64,000 bases of DNA from Proteromonas lacertae (taxonomy: Eukaryota > Sar > Bigyra > Opalinata > Proteromonadidae), in assembly GCA_002245135.1 (NCBI GenBank), contig NGBS01000617.1, positions 1-64,000 on the forward strand, read 5' to 3'. The notes beneath the pieces were generated by a model. It was given only the letters and a program-made list of their open reading frames with translations. It was not told the DNA's origin and ran no database searches. Both the position numbers and the translations under genes were made by a program. This document shows, piece after piece, positions 44,334-59,300 of this stretch. Numbering within the stretch: the stretch's first letter is position 1; each line of letters begins with the position of its first letter.

Positions 44334-47300
44334 ATGATTAAGTATAATAATTATAATTGTTTCATCAATAGATACCTATTCAGCTTACTAATTTACTTAT
44401 CCGTGAGCATTTGTTTTGAGATACCTCTTCCTTATTTGAGTAATGTAGGTGAGGTTAATGAGGCTCCAATTATCAGAGTAACACACGAATATGACCATAT
44501 AGAAGGAAGTGTTAGTCATATAAATGATGTTATAATATACGATATTGATGCTTTGAAGAATCCTGAAGCTTTGGTAAAGTTATTGTTATTGCCAAGTATA
44601 TTTATAAATTATGTATAACAATATAGAATATGGAAATGTTAGTTTCAGTGATATTTCCAAAATTAGATATTGGTATCCAAACGAAAATCCCAAATTAATA
44701 TCTGTATTAGTGCATATGCAGGATTTAAGAGCTTTAGTATCCTCAATAATTTACACAGAAAGCAATGAATACAAAGGAGATAAAGATGAAATAGAAATAG
44801 AGTTAAATGATCGTGGTTTTACTGGAACAGGAGGTGAAAAATCATCTAAAAGTACAATTATAGTCAATTTAAAGTATATAAACAAAGGACCAAAGATTAC
44901 TGGTGATTTTGAATTAATCTCAAACATATCTCAAGCTTCAATGATAAATCTGACAGATCGTGGATATGTAATTACTGATGAAGATATAAATATGAAGAAT
45001 CAAATGATGGTATTATCTTTAACCTCTGAATATGGTGAATTTATACTAAATGGTGGTGATATTGTAGTAGAATATGAGAATATAACAAATGGAATAGCTA
45101 TAACTAATAAAATAGAAATATTAAACAATATTTTAACAAATATGTCATTTCAATTATATCCAAATGTCAACACCTATAAGAAAGATTATATTAATTTTAT
45201 ATTGAGTATTATGTTGATAAATAACAATGAATTAAAAGATATAAAGATTCAATATTTGTCAGTAAATAGAACAGAATATAAACCAATAATTGAAGCTCCA
45301 TTCGACATTACAATTGATGAAGACAGTCAATATAAATTCGATAGTTTTAAATTAAGTGATGAAAATGATAAATTTGATTCATTTGATTTATATAAACTAG
45401 TAATCCAAACCGATTGTGATAATAATAATAATAATTTTACAACAACTACTGCAGGCATTATTCAAAGTGGTATTATGAATGGTTTACATCTTATTCTTAT
45501 GAATGACAGTTATATTGAAGTAGAAGGACAATTAGAAAATCTTAACACTTTATTACATACAACTCTCTTTATTCCAAATGAAAATTATTATGGGCCAACA
45601 GAAATTTCATTAATTTTAAGCGATTATATATTAGAACCAGCAACTATCTATCGTACTATTAATATCGAACCAGTAAATGATGCTCCAGTTATTACAACAA
45701 AACATATCTATTATGGTAAAGAAAATCAAATAATTGAATTAGATGGATTTAGTGTGTCAGATATCGACTGTGATTTAGATATATATATTGATATACAAGT
45801 GAATGTAGGTACAATTGGTTTTAAACAGAATAATCCTTGGTTAACATACACAATAGGTAATGGAGATGGTAAAGATCAACATATTGCTCTTCATGGTAGT
45901 ATATCAACAGTAAATCAAGTTTTGAAAGGATTAATCTATTATCCAGTGGAACATTTTAATTTTCATAAAGATGGAAGAGTGGAAGGTATTTTTAATGTGA
46001 ATGATAATGGAAGATTTGGTAAAGGAGGAATAGAATCAACCACTTCATCATTTTATATTATTATCGAAAATGAAGTAGATAATACTGTTTTAAATATTGC
46101 TGACAGTAATTATGTTATTGATGAAGATACAGAATTAATGATTGAAGGTGTTGATGTTGTTGATAATGATGTTCAGTTATTTGATGATTTGGTAATTATG
46201 GTTGAAATTCAATGCAAAAATGGTAAAGTTATCATGAAGAATTATGAAGGTTTATATGTGATGAAAGGGAATATTGTAACTGGAGAAAGTGATGGTTCTA
46301 TTATATTTAGAGGATCAATTTCAAGTATAAACAATGGATTTAAAGCATTCTATTATCAGGGAAATAAAGATTATTATGGCAAAGATGAAATATCAATTAA
46401 AGTGACAAACTTAGAAAAAATGATAAGTAATCCAGATAAAGCTGTTTCAAGTGGAAAAATTTCTATAGAAATTGAAGCAGTAAATGATGCACCAGTAATT
46501 GTAATTAATACTCCATATATAGAGATATATGAAAATGAATCCACAACTATTCAACCAGTAATTATTACTGATGTTGATGCAAGAGTAAATGATTTTATTC
46601 AGTTGAATATTTCCACTGAAATTGGTAGTGTAAAAATACCTTATATCAAGCAAGTAAACTATAAAGTTGGTAAACCTGAAGAGTTTGAACAATTTGTGAG
46701 TTTAGAATGCACAAAAATAACACTTACAAAAGTATTAGATACATTTATATATAAGTCAAAGGAATATTACAGTGGAAGAGATTCTATTGAATATAGTGTA
46801 AATGATTTAGGTGCTACAGGAAAAGGCGGTTTTAAAACAGCTAAAATGTCAATTATTATACTGATTTATCCAGTAAATAATCCACCAATCATTAACTCAC
46901 AAAACGAATATTTTATTGAAACAAAGAAAAACGGTTATATTAATAGATTGAATGGAATATCGATAAATGATATTGACTATACATTATCTTCTATTGATTA
47001 TTTATTAACTGTAACAATTAAAGTAGATGAAGGTAATAAGAGTGATATTAAATCAGGAACAATTTCATTAGGTAATTCTATTGAAGATTGTAACGGATTA
47101 TTTTTTAGAAATGGAAGTGGATTTAACGACTCTTTTTTAGTATTTGATGGAAATGTTCAAAATATTAACAATGCATTTGAGTAAAATAATATTCAACTAC
47201 AAATTACTATGGTATGGAATATCAAATTTATACATTAAAGTGAGTGATAATGGTTATTTAAGTATGAATAATACACCAGTTTATACTGATGACGTTAATA

Positions 47301-50300
47301 TAACATTAAGAGGATTGGATTTACCTATTTATTATGATTATAAATTTGAAGTTCCAATTACTTATTATACTACTGAAGAAGATACAATTCTTGAAAATAT
47401 TACCGTTTCATTAGTGAATTTAAATCCTCCAGATAAATACATGTCAATTCAAATTGATATGAAAATAGGAAATATTAGTGGAGTACAAAAGATATATAAT
47501 GATGAATTAAACTATATTATTACTAATTCAAATTATACAATTATAGAACCATCAAATTCTATTTCAGTTCAAGGAACTTTGAATGGAATGAATGAATTTT
47601 TAAAAACTATAAAATATATTCCACAGTCCAAATTGGAATAGTTATTTAAATGGAGTTGATATAATGACAATCACATTATTAGTATTAAATGAGTCTCAAT
47701 TGTTTGAGCCAATTATTAAAACTCAAATAACAATCTATGTAGAACCAATAAATGATATTCCAAATATCATATTTACAAATGAAAGTTTAGCATTTAATGA
47801 ATCACTCACTGTTAGTTCTTATATATTACCATCAATGTATATTACTGATATTGATTCTGAAGAAGATATATTTGCAATTTATTCTATTTCTATGAAAGTT
47901 TATTTTGGTAGTTTATCATTGAATTATACAGCTGGAATAAATATCACTTACAAAGATGATGAAAATATGAAATATTATACTGTTAATGGAACAATATTGA
48001 ATATCAATAGATTACTAAACAATATTTATTATACTTATCCAAAGAGAGGTATTTTACATGATAACTTTACACTCACTGTGTATGATAATGGAAATTATGG
48101 AATAGATTCTGAAAATTTAACCGTTTCAAAAATGATTGATATAACTACTTATTATATCAACCATCCTCCTGATTATGTTATTAATAATACAATGTTAAAG
48201 ACTGATGAAGATACTAGATTGATATTGAATAATGTAGTGATAGATATACACGATAATGAAGAAGATCCGCTTAGTTTCTATATATATGCTAAATATGGTA
48301 GTATTAGATTTAATATATGTGATTTCAAACATGATTTCATTACAGTCATAAGTGGTTGTGGATATGAAGATCGATTTATTTATATGATTGGTTCAAGCCA
48401 AGCCTTATTAAGAATGGTAAAAGAACAAGCTTATTTTGTGAGTGAATTGAATTGGAATAGTTATTATCGTGGATATGATGTTATCTATTACGGTTTAACT
48501 GATAAAGTGATGAATATGACTGAAATTCCAATTATCGAGTCACAATTTGTGTATGTCAATCCAATCAATGATATACCAACAATTACAGTTAATCAGAGTG
48601 AATATAATATTAAAAACAATGAATATCGTTTAATCAATGGAATTGTTGTTGATGATGTAGATATCAATGAAGGTGTATACAATCTATTAACTGTAAATTT
48701 GACCGTTTCAAGAGGATCAATTCATTTGAAATATTATGAAGGTTTACAGTTTTTAATTGGTTCACCAATTGAATATGAGAATTACAATAACTATACTAAA
48801 ACAATCATCTTTAGATCAACTTTACTAAACGTCAATAAAGCTATTAATTCTATGAAATATAAAGCATGTAGTGTATGTTTAGGAATTGACAATATCACAA
48901 TATCCGTAACAGATGAAAATACCAATGAAATTGAAGTGAATGAAATAAGATATGAAGTGTCAAATTTAATCAAAATTTACTTATTATCATCCTTAAATGA
49001 ACCCTATGTTATAACTCCATTAACACCTTATTTTATAAAGGAAGATACAATTCAATCATTGAGTGAAATAACTGTAGTTGATGTTGATACTTTATATTAT
49101 TATTTATATGTAAATATTACAGTTGATATAGGTAATATTGATGGTATTAAAAGTAGTGAAGATAATGATAACATTTATATAATTAATAGTGATATTGACA
49201 CTATCAATAATATGATTCATTCAGCCAATTATATTCCACCAAAAGACTATAACGGTTTAGTTACAATGACGATATTTGTAGTTGATTCTGATAATTTAAT
49301 ATCACCTCTTAATTACATATATTTCCATGTTTTACCTGTAAATGATAAGCCAACTATTGATATTATCAATCCATTAGAATCATTGAAAGTAGTGAAAAAT
49401 ACTCATACTATGTTTGACTTTATTGAAATTGATGATGTTGATTGTAATGAAATGTATAATAATTGGATAATTGATAGTAAATATAACAATATGATTACAA
49501 TGAATTTAACAGTAAAAGATGGTAATTTAACTGTAGATTCTCATTATCCTTATCCATTAATCAATAATGATAATATTCTCACAGAAAATAACAATAAAAC
49601 GATCATATTTACAAATACAATTGAATATGTAAAATTGTTATTATCAAATATTCAATATACTCCAAAATATAACAGTTTAGATTCTGATCCAATCGTTTTA
49701 TCATTAAATGATAATGGAAATACAGGCGAAGGTGGTGTATTAATAACAACCACTCAATTTATGATGGAAATAGTGAATAATACAGAATTACCTGTATTAA
49801 ATGTAAATGAAAATGATTGGTTGAATGTTGATGAAGATATTCCAACGCTATTATTTGAAAATTTTACACTGAAAGATCCAAATGATTTTATTGGCTTATT
49901 TTATTACTTTAGAATTGGTGTAAAACATGGAAATATCACAATTAAAGAGAATAACAACAATAATTTGAAAATAACCAATTATTTCAAGAATGAAACAGGT
50001 AGATATTTTGATTTTAGAGGTACTTTGAAAGATGTAAATGAAATATTCAAATTATTAGTTTATACAAGTGACTTGAATTATAATAATAATTGGAATTACA
50101 ATATCAATAAAGACACTAATAAAATCTATCATAATGACTTTGAACTATTAACAATTGATATATCTTATGATCCAAATGATTTATCGAATAATAACAAAGC
50201 TCATAAAGAAATAAAAGTATCAGTAAATTGGATAAATGATTTACCCACAATAGAATCACCATCTGAGTTTATAATGAAGGAATTAGAAGATACTACATTA

Positions 50301-53300
50301 AGAGGAATTAATATAACAGATGTTGATTTTAATGAAGTTGAGAATGGTTATTTAACTATACAAATATACTGTGAAAATGGTAATTTAGAGATTAATAATG
50401 ATATTGCTTTGAGTAATGCTGTGAAATATGAAAGAATAGATAAAGGATATGAATTAAAAGGATATAAGAATGATCAAATTAACAAAGTGGTAAATAATAT
50501 AAGATATTTAAGTGGTGGATTACCAACAGATAAATTAATTATTGTTGTAAATGATAATGGATTTTCTGGAGATAATAATAATAATAATAAAAATAGAAAA
50601 GATAGTAATATTATAAAGAAAGTAATTCCAATAAAAGTGTCAAGATTAGATACAACCCCATCGTTTTATATAGAGAATAAGAATATAGTAATAAACCAAG
50701 GTGAAACTATTAATTTGAATGTTATTCCACAATATAGTGGTGATACTTCCTACGAATTACAATTTACTATTACTAGTGATATATTAGCATTAACTGTTGA
50801 TGATTCTACATTAGTTAGTTATCCTATTTATACAGATACAAATGTAACATTGTCTGGTACAATTGAGAATCTTCAAGCTGTCGCTAAAACTGTTCAATAT
50901 CATTGTCCATCTTATTACAATTCTGCATTGTATGGAAGAATAATGATTTATTTCAAATTGAAGTTAATTCCAGGTGGTGATTCTATTTTACCAGTTTATG
51001 ATAGTATAAGTATAACAGTCAATCCAATTAATACAAAACCAAATATATTATTCCCATTAAATGAAAATATCACAACCAACGAAGATGTACCAATATTATT
51101 AGATAATATTCAAATATCTGATAATGATTTGAATATGAATGATTCTTATAATAATATATATTCAATCACACTTGAAACACTTTATGGGTCATTAGAAGTG
51201 AATAATATTGCTGGTTTAATCGCTAATAACAACATGTCTACAAATGGTAAAGTAATTTATATGGAAGGTACAATTGAAAGGATTAATATTGCTTTGAAAA
51301 ATACATATTTTATTCCTCAATTACATTGGAATTCAGTGAATAGAAACTCTCCAAGTAATGCAATTCCTGACTATTTGAATATATCATTAAATGATAATGG
51401 AAATATTGGATCAATTGGTGAAAATATTGAAAATAGTTTAATCTCACAATTATCTATTAAAATATATGTTAATTCCGTCAATAATTGCCCAACGATTTAT
51501 TTGAGTGAAAAAATGATTATTTTAGATGAAGATGTTGGTAAGAATATATCAAATATAATAGAAATCAATGATGTGGATATATTCCAAGATTTCTTAATTT
51601 TAACCATCTCTTCCATTCATTTAAAATTGAATTTATCAGTCAGTTACTCCAACAAAGATAAAGAAATAGAATGTAATAGTTGTAACAATTATAATAATTT
51701 CATTCAAATGAGAGCTAGATTAAATGACATTCAAAATAGTCTGAATAACTACCTTTCTGTCTTACCAAATAAAGATTATAATGGAATTGACTTTATATAT
51801 ATCAGTATAGCTGAAGATAATAATAATAATAATAATTGTAATATAACAACTGCATTTTCTGTAAAGATAAATCCAATTAATGATCCACCAATTATCTTAT
51901 ATAATAATCAATACAATATACCTCGAAATAACACCTTATCTATTACTGATATTGAAGTAATTGATATTGATTGTACTGAATCTCCTGTAGGATATTTAAC
52001 ATTGGAAATATATACAACTAATAGCGGATTATTGAATATTAACTTAGAGGAATATAATGTTATTAGAATAGTAGAAGGAAATATTGAAAATGATACAAAG
52101 TTAGTATTAGAAGGCAAGCTTAATGACTTGAATAGAGTATTATCCACTTTAAAATATATTCCATCAACGAATATATCAATAGAAAATGATATAATTGTTA
52201 TGAAAATAAGTGATAATGGTTTTGATGGTAAAGATACTGTTGTTTATGATAATATAATCTACAATATATCAATAACAATAGATAATGTCTATAATCCACC
52301 AGAAATAATAACAAACATAAAATACATCATCTCTAATGAAGATGAAACTCTATTATTAGAAAATAATAGTATTATTATAAGAGATGAAAATGAGATGAAT
52401 ATAAATACTTATATATTAAAATTGACTGTTCAACAAGGCATATTGCAATATTACATTCCAGATAATGATAAATTACAACCAACAGATTATTATTTAGGTA
52501 ATAACATAAGTGATATTAATTATATACTTACTAATGTTTTATATACACCAAATTTGAATTATTATGGACATGATACTTTAACTATTTATATTGAGAAGTT
52601 ACCAATGGATGAAGATAATAATAGAATATATAATACACTTTCAATTCCAATTTCAGTTACTCCAATCAATGATTTACCTGTTATAACGGCTATAAGTTCA
52701 AATATTGTTTCAGATACAATAGAGATGAATGAGAAAGATCATATTTCTATTTCATTGAATGTTAATGATGTTGATGTTGATCCAATAGTCAATATTAACT
52801 TCTTTACAGTTACATTAGAATGCGATTTATTGTTTTTATCCATTTTTAAAGTACCAAATGTTCAATATATTGAATTAAATGATCATTTTATTCAATTTAT
52901 TGCTCCGATTGAAACATGTAATTTGATACTTAAGGAAATATCATTATATGCTCCTGATGGTGTTAATGGCAATACTCAATTGAAGGTTACAGTAAATGAT
53001 AATGGTTATTATGGAAAAGTAGAAAATAAAGACAATTTAAATGTAGTTAAAATAATAAATATCACAGTATTAAATGTTAATAGTGAACCAGTAATCACAA
53101 TAACTAATAAATATTATACAACTGAAAGAAATGATAGAATAATGATCAGTGGTACAACAATCTCTGATTCTGATTCAACTGATATTCTTCCAGTATTAAT
53201 GACTATTACAATGAGTAGTGAACATGGTAAAATCTGTTTAATGAAGGATAATTCAAAGTTGGAGTTTATGAATTGGTGATTTAAAAGACTGTTATAAAAC

Positions 53301-56300
53301 TATTAAATTCACTACTACTGATTATTCTACTATAATTGATTCATTCTATTATATTCCTGATAGGTTATATATTGGAGTTGATATTGTTACAATTATTGCA
53401 AATGATAATGGTTATTCTGGTGTAGTAGGAGGTGAAACAAATGCATTAGAAAGTAAAGAAAGTATTTATATTCATTGTGTTGATTCAATAACACCATCAA
53501 CAATAATTACACCAGAAGAAATGAATGTTATAACAAATCAAATATATAATTTGAATAATATCTTTATTGATGTTCCTGCAGGTCCTTTACAAAATGAAAT
53601 ATTGTCAGAAATAGTGTTAGGCTGTGAATATGGTTATTTCATACATCAATCTTATTATCCAGGTTTATATCTACCAAATTATGAAGATACAAAACCAAAA
53701 ATAATTAAGATATATGGAAGGTTAAATGATATTAATAATGCAATTAAGAATCACAATATTATTGCTTATACAGTTGAAAATAAAGAAATTAGAAATGATG
53801 TAATTAATATTACTTTTAATGATAAGAGATATAGTTCAACTCCTGGAATTATTGATGTAATTGTTACTCCATCTTGTGATAAAATTGAATTTATTTATTC
53901 CAATTATTATTATGATTTTGAGGAAGATAGTTCAAATCATTTTACTGATATTTCTATTAAACCATTTAATGGAAGTAATAATGATAATATATATTTGTAC
54001 ATTGAAGTAAAATGTGAACATGCTATCTTAACATTTACATCTGTTAATAGTTTTGTTTATATCATTCCACCTGGTAAGAATCAAGTGAAAGTATATGGTA
54101 AATATAATGAAGTGAAAGATATATTGAATTATTTATATTATTTGCCTGATAAAGATTTCAATGGATTAGATTCTATTAATATCACTGTTAATTATAATAC
54201 TCAATTATGTAAAGAAAGTAATTCGTTATATTTATCAATAAAAGTAAATCCAATCAATGATCAACCAGTAATAACACTTCGAACTAATAAATATACATTG
54301 AACAATGGTAAATCGTTGGAAATCAATAATGTAAGAATTGAAGATATTGATATAACAGATGATAGTTTCTATTATCAATTTACAGTTTCAATTTTATGTG
54401 TTTATGGAAATATTAAATTATTGACAATGAATGGAATAAGACCAATTAACACTGCTAATAATAATGTTACTTTTACTGGTTCATTAAAGTATATTAATCA
54501 AGTTATAAAGAGATTTATCTATATTTCTGATCCTATTTATTATGGTATTGATATTATTACAATTACTGTTAATGATGAAGGAAATATTGATAGTAGAAAT
54601 CCAAAAGTGAAATATGTTGTGAGTAATACAATAGAAATAACACTTTTAAAGACAATCCATCCATTAGAAGTTGAATCAGTGAATAAAGACTATGAAATTA
54701 ATGAAAATGAAGATTTAATTTTATCAGAGATGAAAATCAATAATTGTACTGAAAATCTAATTCATTTAGAAGTTAAATTCACTTATGGAAATGATCAGAA
54801 TAATTCAATCATTAGAATGTTGAAAACAGATGGAGTGACAATCATAAATAATAACAATTACAGTAATATAATCATTGAAGGTAAATATGATGATATATTA
54901 CAAAGTTTAAATTCAGTTTATTATAAACCAAATACTCATTGGTTTGGTGTTGTTGTATTGAATTATTGCATTCAAGACAAGTCAATTTCTATTGAAAAAT
55001 GTACAGATATAAAGATAAGAGTTAATCCAATCAATGATCCACCAGTTGTTCAATATATAAATAACAATTCAAATATAATAATAATGATAAAAGAAGGTGA
55101 AAGTATCAATTTGAATGATTTAGTATATGTTGATGATATTGATTCAAATTTAAATCCAAATGGAAAACAGATAGTTACGTTGGAATGTTTATGTTTATTA
55201 TGTGAATTTGAAATTAATGAGAATAAGAATATTATCGGTTTTTATAAGAGAATTCAACATAATTCTATTATTTTACAAGGAACAATTGATGTTATTCAAG
55301 AAGCAGTAAAAGTATTGAAATATATACCAATTCCTCATTATAATGGAAAAGATAATATCACTTTAATATTGAATGATAATGGTGGTTATGGAAAATTATC
55401 AAACAGTAATTCAAACTATTTTGAAGTTCCATTATCAACAACACTTAATATTCCAATAGAAATAACTGCAGTAAATGATGTACCCTATGTTATACCACCA
55501 ACTAATATAAATGTTGAAGTAGAGAATGAATATTATGTATTTACAGTTGAAAACACAAGAATTAATGATTATGATTTGAATGAGAATAAAAATGATAATA
55601 GTAACTTTGTATTGGTTAATATTAGTTGTAAATATGGAAAATTATCATTAAATAATGAAGAAGGAATTATTTATATAAATAGCAGTGAAAATAACAACAC
55701 ATTATTCTTCCATAGTAATTTGAATGATGTAAATAATGCAATTTCAATCATCAAATATTCAGTTTTATATAAAGACATGAGAAATGATGATTCTATTACA
55801 ATAACAGTAAATGATAATGGAAATACTGGTGAAGGAGGTAATAAAGAAGGTAAATATGAAATATATTTAAATCAACATCAAATCAAACTTCCACCTCAAG
55901 TAAATTTTCCTCAATATACAATAGAAGGAAATCAAAATGAATGGATTAATTTACCTATCAATATAACTCATAAAGATAATATTATCAATACGAATGAGAT
56001 AGATAATGATCGATTTGTGGAAGTAAAAATAGCTGCTGGTAATAGAGGATCATTGAGATGTGATAGATTGAAAATCACTTCTGATCATTATAATATAATT
56101 GAAGATTTATATATCAATTGTAAAGGTAATTATACACTCTCTTTATTGAAGAAGAATGAAGAAATGAATGAGAATAATAGTGTAATAATTCAATGTGATG
56201 CAAAAGATATGATTTATCATGAAAATGAGAATATCACAAGTATTGAAAGAGCATTAAAGAGTTTAAGAATATTGAAAGATGTAACTGTAATAGTAAAAGA

Positions 56301-59300
56301 GTTGAATGATGTTTCAAAACATTATGTAATTACATTCAATAGAGCAAATTATGACTTACCATTAATCAGTATTTCAGAAGCAAATGCTAATACAACAATT
56401 AATGAATATAATGTAAATTATGTTGATTATAAACCAAGAAATGGTAGTTTTAGATTATATTATAAAGATTTCTATACTAGAGATATTGATATTGATATTC
56501 AAACAGATGAATTTGAAGAAATAATAGAAAATGACATACCTTTTATTAATTTAACAATCATTGAAGAAGTAGAATATAATAGTAATAATGGAGGTAAAGA
56601 ATGGAAAATATGTTATTTATCTCCAACAGATTCGATTGTTTCATTATCAATAGATACTTCTAAATTGAATAATTTGAATATGACATTAATTCCATCTGAA
56701 AATAGAGATGTAATGACAAGAGTAGAAAGTATAACAACTGTAGCAACAGTTAGAAATCCAGTTCAAAGTATTCAATTAAAAGGAAGAAAAGGTAATGAAT
56801 TTGGCTATTTCAGAATTGTATTCGATTATACTGAAATCAATGGAATAATCTATAAAACCAATTTATTAACATATGATTCAAGTTGTATGAGATTTGAAGA
56901 TGGTATTAATTATAAAGAAGATTCTTTACAAGATCAAATAGAGAAATTACCATTAAATATAACAATCAATTGTAAGAAACAAAATCCAATGGTTGATTAT
57001 AATGATACAATTGAATGGTTAGTTACATTTATAAATGCACCTGTTAATTTCCCATTAGTTACAATTGAAGAATATGGAAACAATAATAATAATAATAGTA
57101 ATAATGACAGTAATATTGAATTTAAAACTTATTGGATTATTCAACCAATAGGAATTCAAGATGGATATTTCCAAATTGGTTATAATGGTCATATTTCATT
57201 GCCAATTCCATTCAATGCAACAGCAAAAGAGATGAAAAGAGCAATTGAGTTAATAGAACCAACTGATGCAAAGATATATAATAACGATGAATATAACCAT
57301 GTGATAGTGAAAAGAAGTAAAGTTGATGTATTAAAAAGTGGAAGTTATACTTGGATTATTTATTATTTGAAAAGAGATCCACTATTTTTAACATCTTTAT
57401 ATTTAATGAATAATAATTTGATTGGAGATGATCCAAGGGTGATAATAAATACAATCAATGAAGGTGGAATAAAACATAATAAATTTGAACTTCGAAAAAT
57501 TGGAGGTTTTGGTTACTATAATGATAATAGTGATGAAGTTTTACATATTGAAGGTAATTTGAAATATATAAATATCGCATTGAAGAATTTATATTATAAA
57601 ACTGATGAATATTATTATGGTGATGTTGATGTATATGTTTACGTAAAGAATAGAGATAAAAATGATAATGATAATGAATATTATACAGTTGCAGTATTTC
57701 CACTAACTGTAAAAAGAGTTAATAATGTTCCATCAATATCTTATCCATACAATGGATTAATCACTAAAGAAAATATACAAATATATTTATCATCCATAAA
57801 GATAACAGATTATGATAATTATTATAATTATTATGAAAATAATATTAACATCAACAATTGGATATTTCATTGAACCAAGTGATGGTAATAATACAAAAGC
57901 AATTCATTATTTAGGAACTTTAAAGAGTATTAGTAATTATTTGTCAAACACATTATATATACCAAAGTCCTATTGGAATGGAATTGATGATTTGAATTTA
58001 ACAGTAATTGATTATACAGTAATGGATGATAATGAAAATAATACCGTTTCAAGAATTATTCCAGTAGTGATAAAACCAGTAAATGATCCACCAATTGTAA
58101 AGTATTTATCTCAACCAATGAATGTTCAAGAGGATTTGAGTTTTAGATTAAATGATAATATATTAATAATTGATGCCAGATGATAATGAGTTTACTCATA
58201 AAACAATGATAATGGAATTGAATATATCTTCACCAAATTATTATTTTACACTTAATTATAATGACAATGGAAAGATATTATCCACTAAGACATATAACCA
58301 ATCAATGATTCATATTTCTGGACCAATAGATTTCATTAATAAAGCTTTATCCACAATGACAGTTAATCCGCAACCAAACTATTGTGGTTCAACCGTTATT
58401 AATATTGATGTAAATGATTTAGGTAATTTCGGAGAAGGTAAACCAGAAATTACTCACAGTGAATGGTATATAAATGTTGAATGTGTTAATGATGGTCCAA
58501 TAATTGATTTGTATAGAGATGTATCAGTTTGTATGGCAGGAATTCAAAACTTAAATCCAATGATTATTAATTCAAACATGTTTGATTGTTTAGAAGATAT
58601 TGGATGTGATAAATCATATTTCGATAATAAGGAATATGATGATATTATCAATAACTATACAGATTGTATAAGTAATATAAATCTAACAGATTTATCATTG
58701 ATAAGACAAGCTAAGACAATACAATACAGTTGTACTCCATTAGTATTTAACTGTACTTTGAATAGTAAACCATTAACAACTGTTTATTGTAATGAAGATC
58801 AATGGTGTGCTATAAGAGGAATTCATTTGAGTGATTTTGATACAAAATATAATAATAATAATAATAATATAACATCCTATTATAGAATGAGATTTACAGT
58901 AGAGAATGGTTATATTAACATCAATAATACTGAGAATTTAGATATTAAAATGATAAATAATAATAATAATAAATCATATAAATTACACTTAAATAATTCA
59001 ATTGAAGTATATCACACATTTGAAATCAATGGAACTTTAGAAGAAATAAATAATGCAATTTTATACATCAGTTATTACAGTGAGAATAATTGGATTAGTG
59101 ACAAACATGGGTTTGACAGGTTGAATATAATAGCAATGGATAATTACAATAAAATAAATGAAAAAACTGTTAAAATATTTGTAAGACCAGTAAACGATAT
59201 ACCAAATATTGTATTTGATTATCCGCTATTTACAGTTGATGAAGATATTCCATTCTATTTAGACAGTGTAAATGCATATGATATTGATGGTGAAGAAAAT

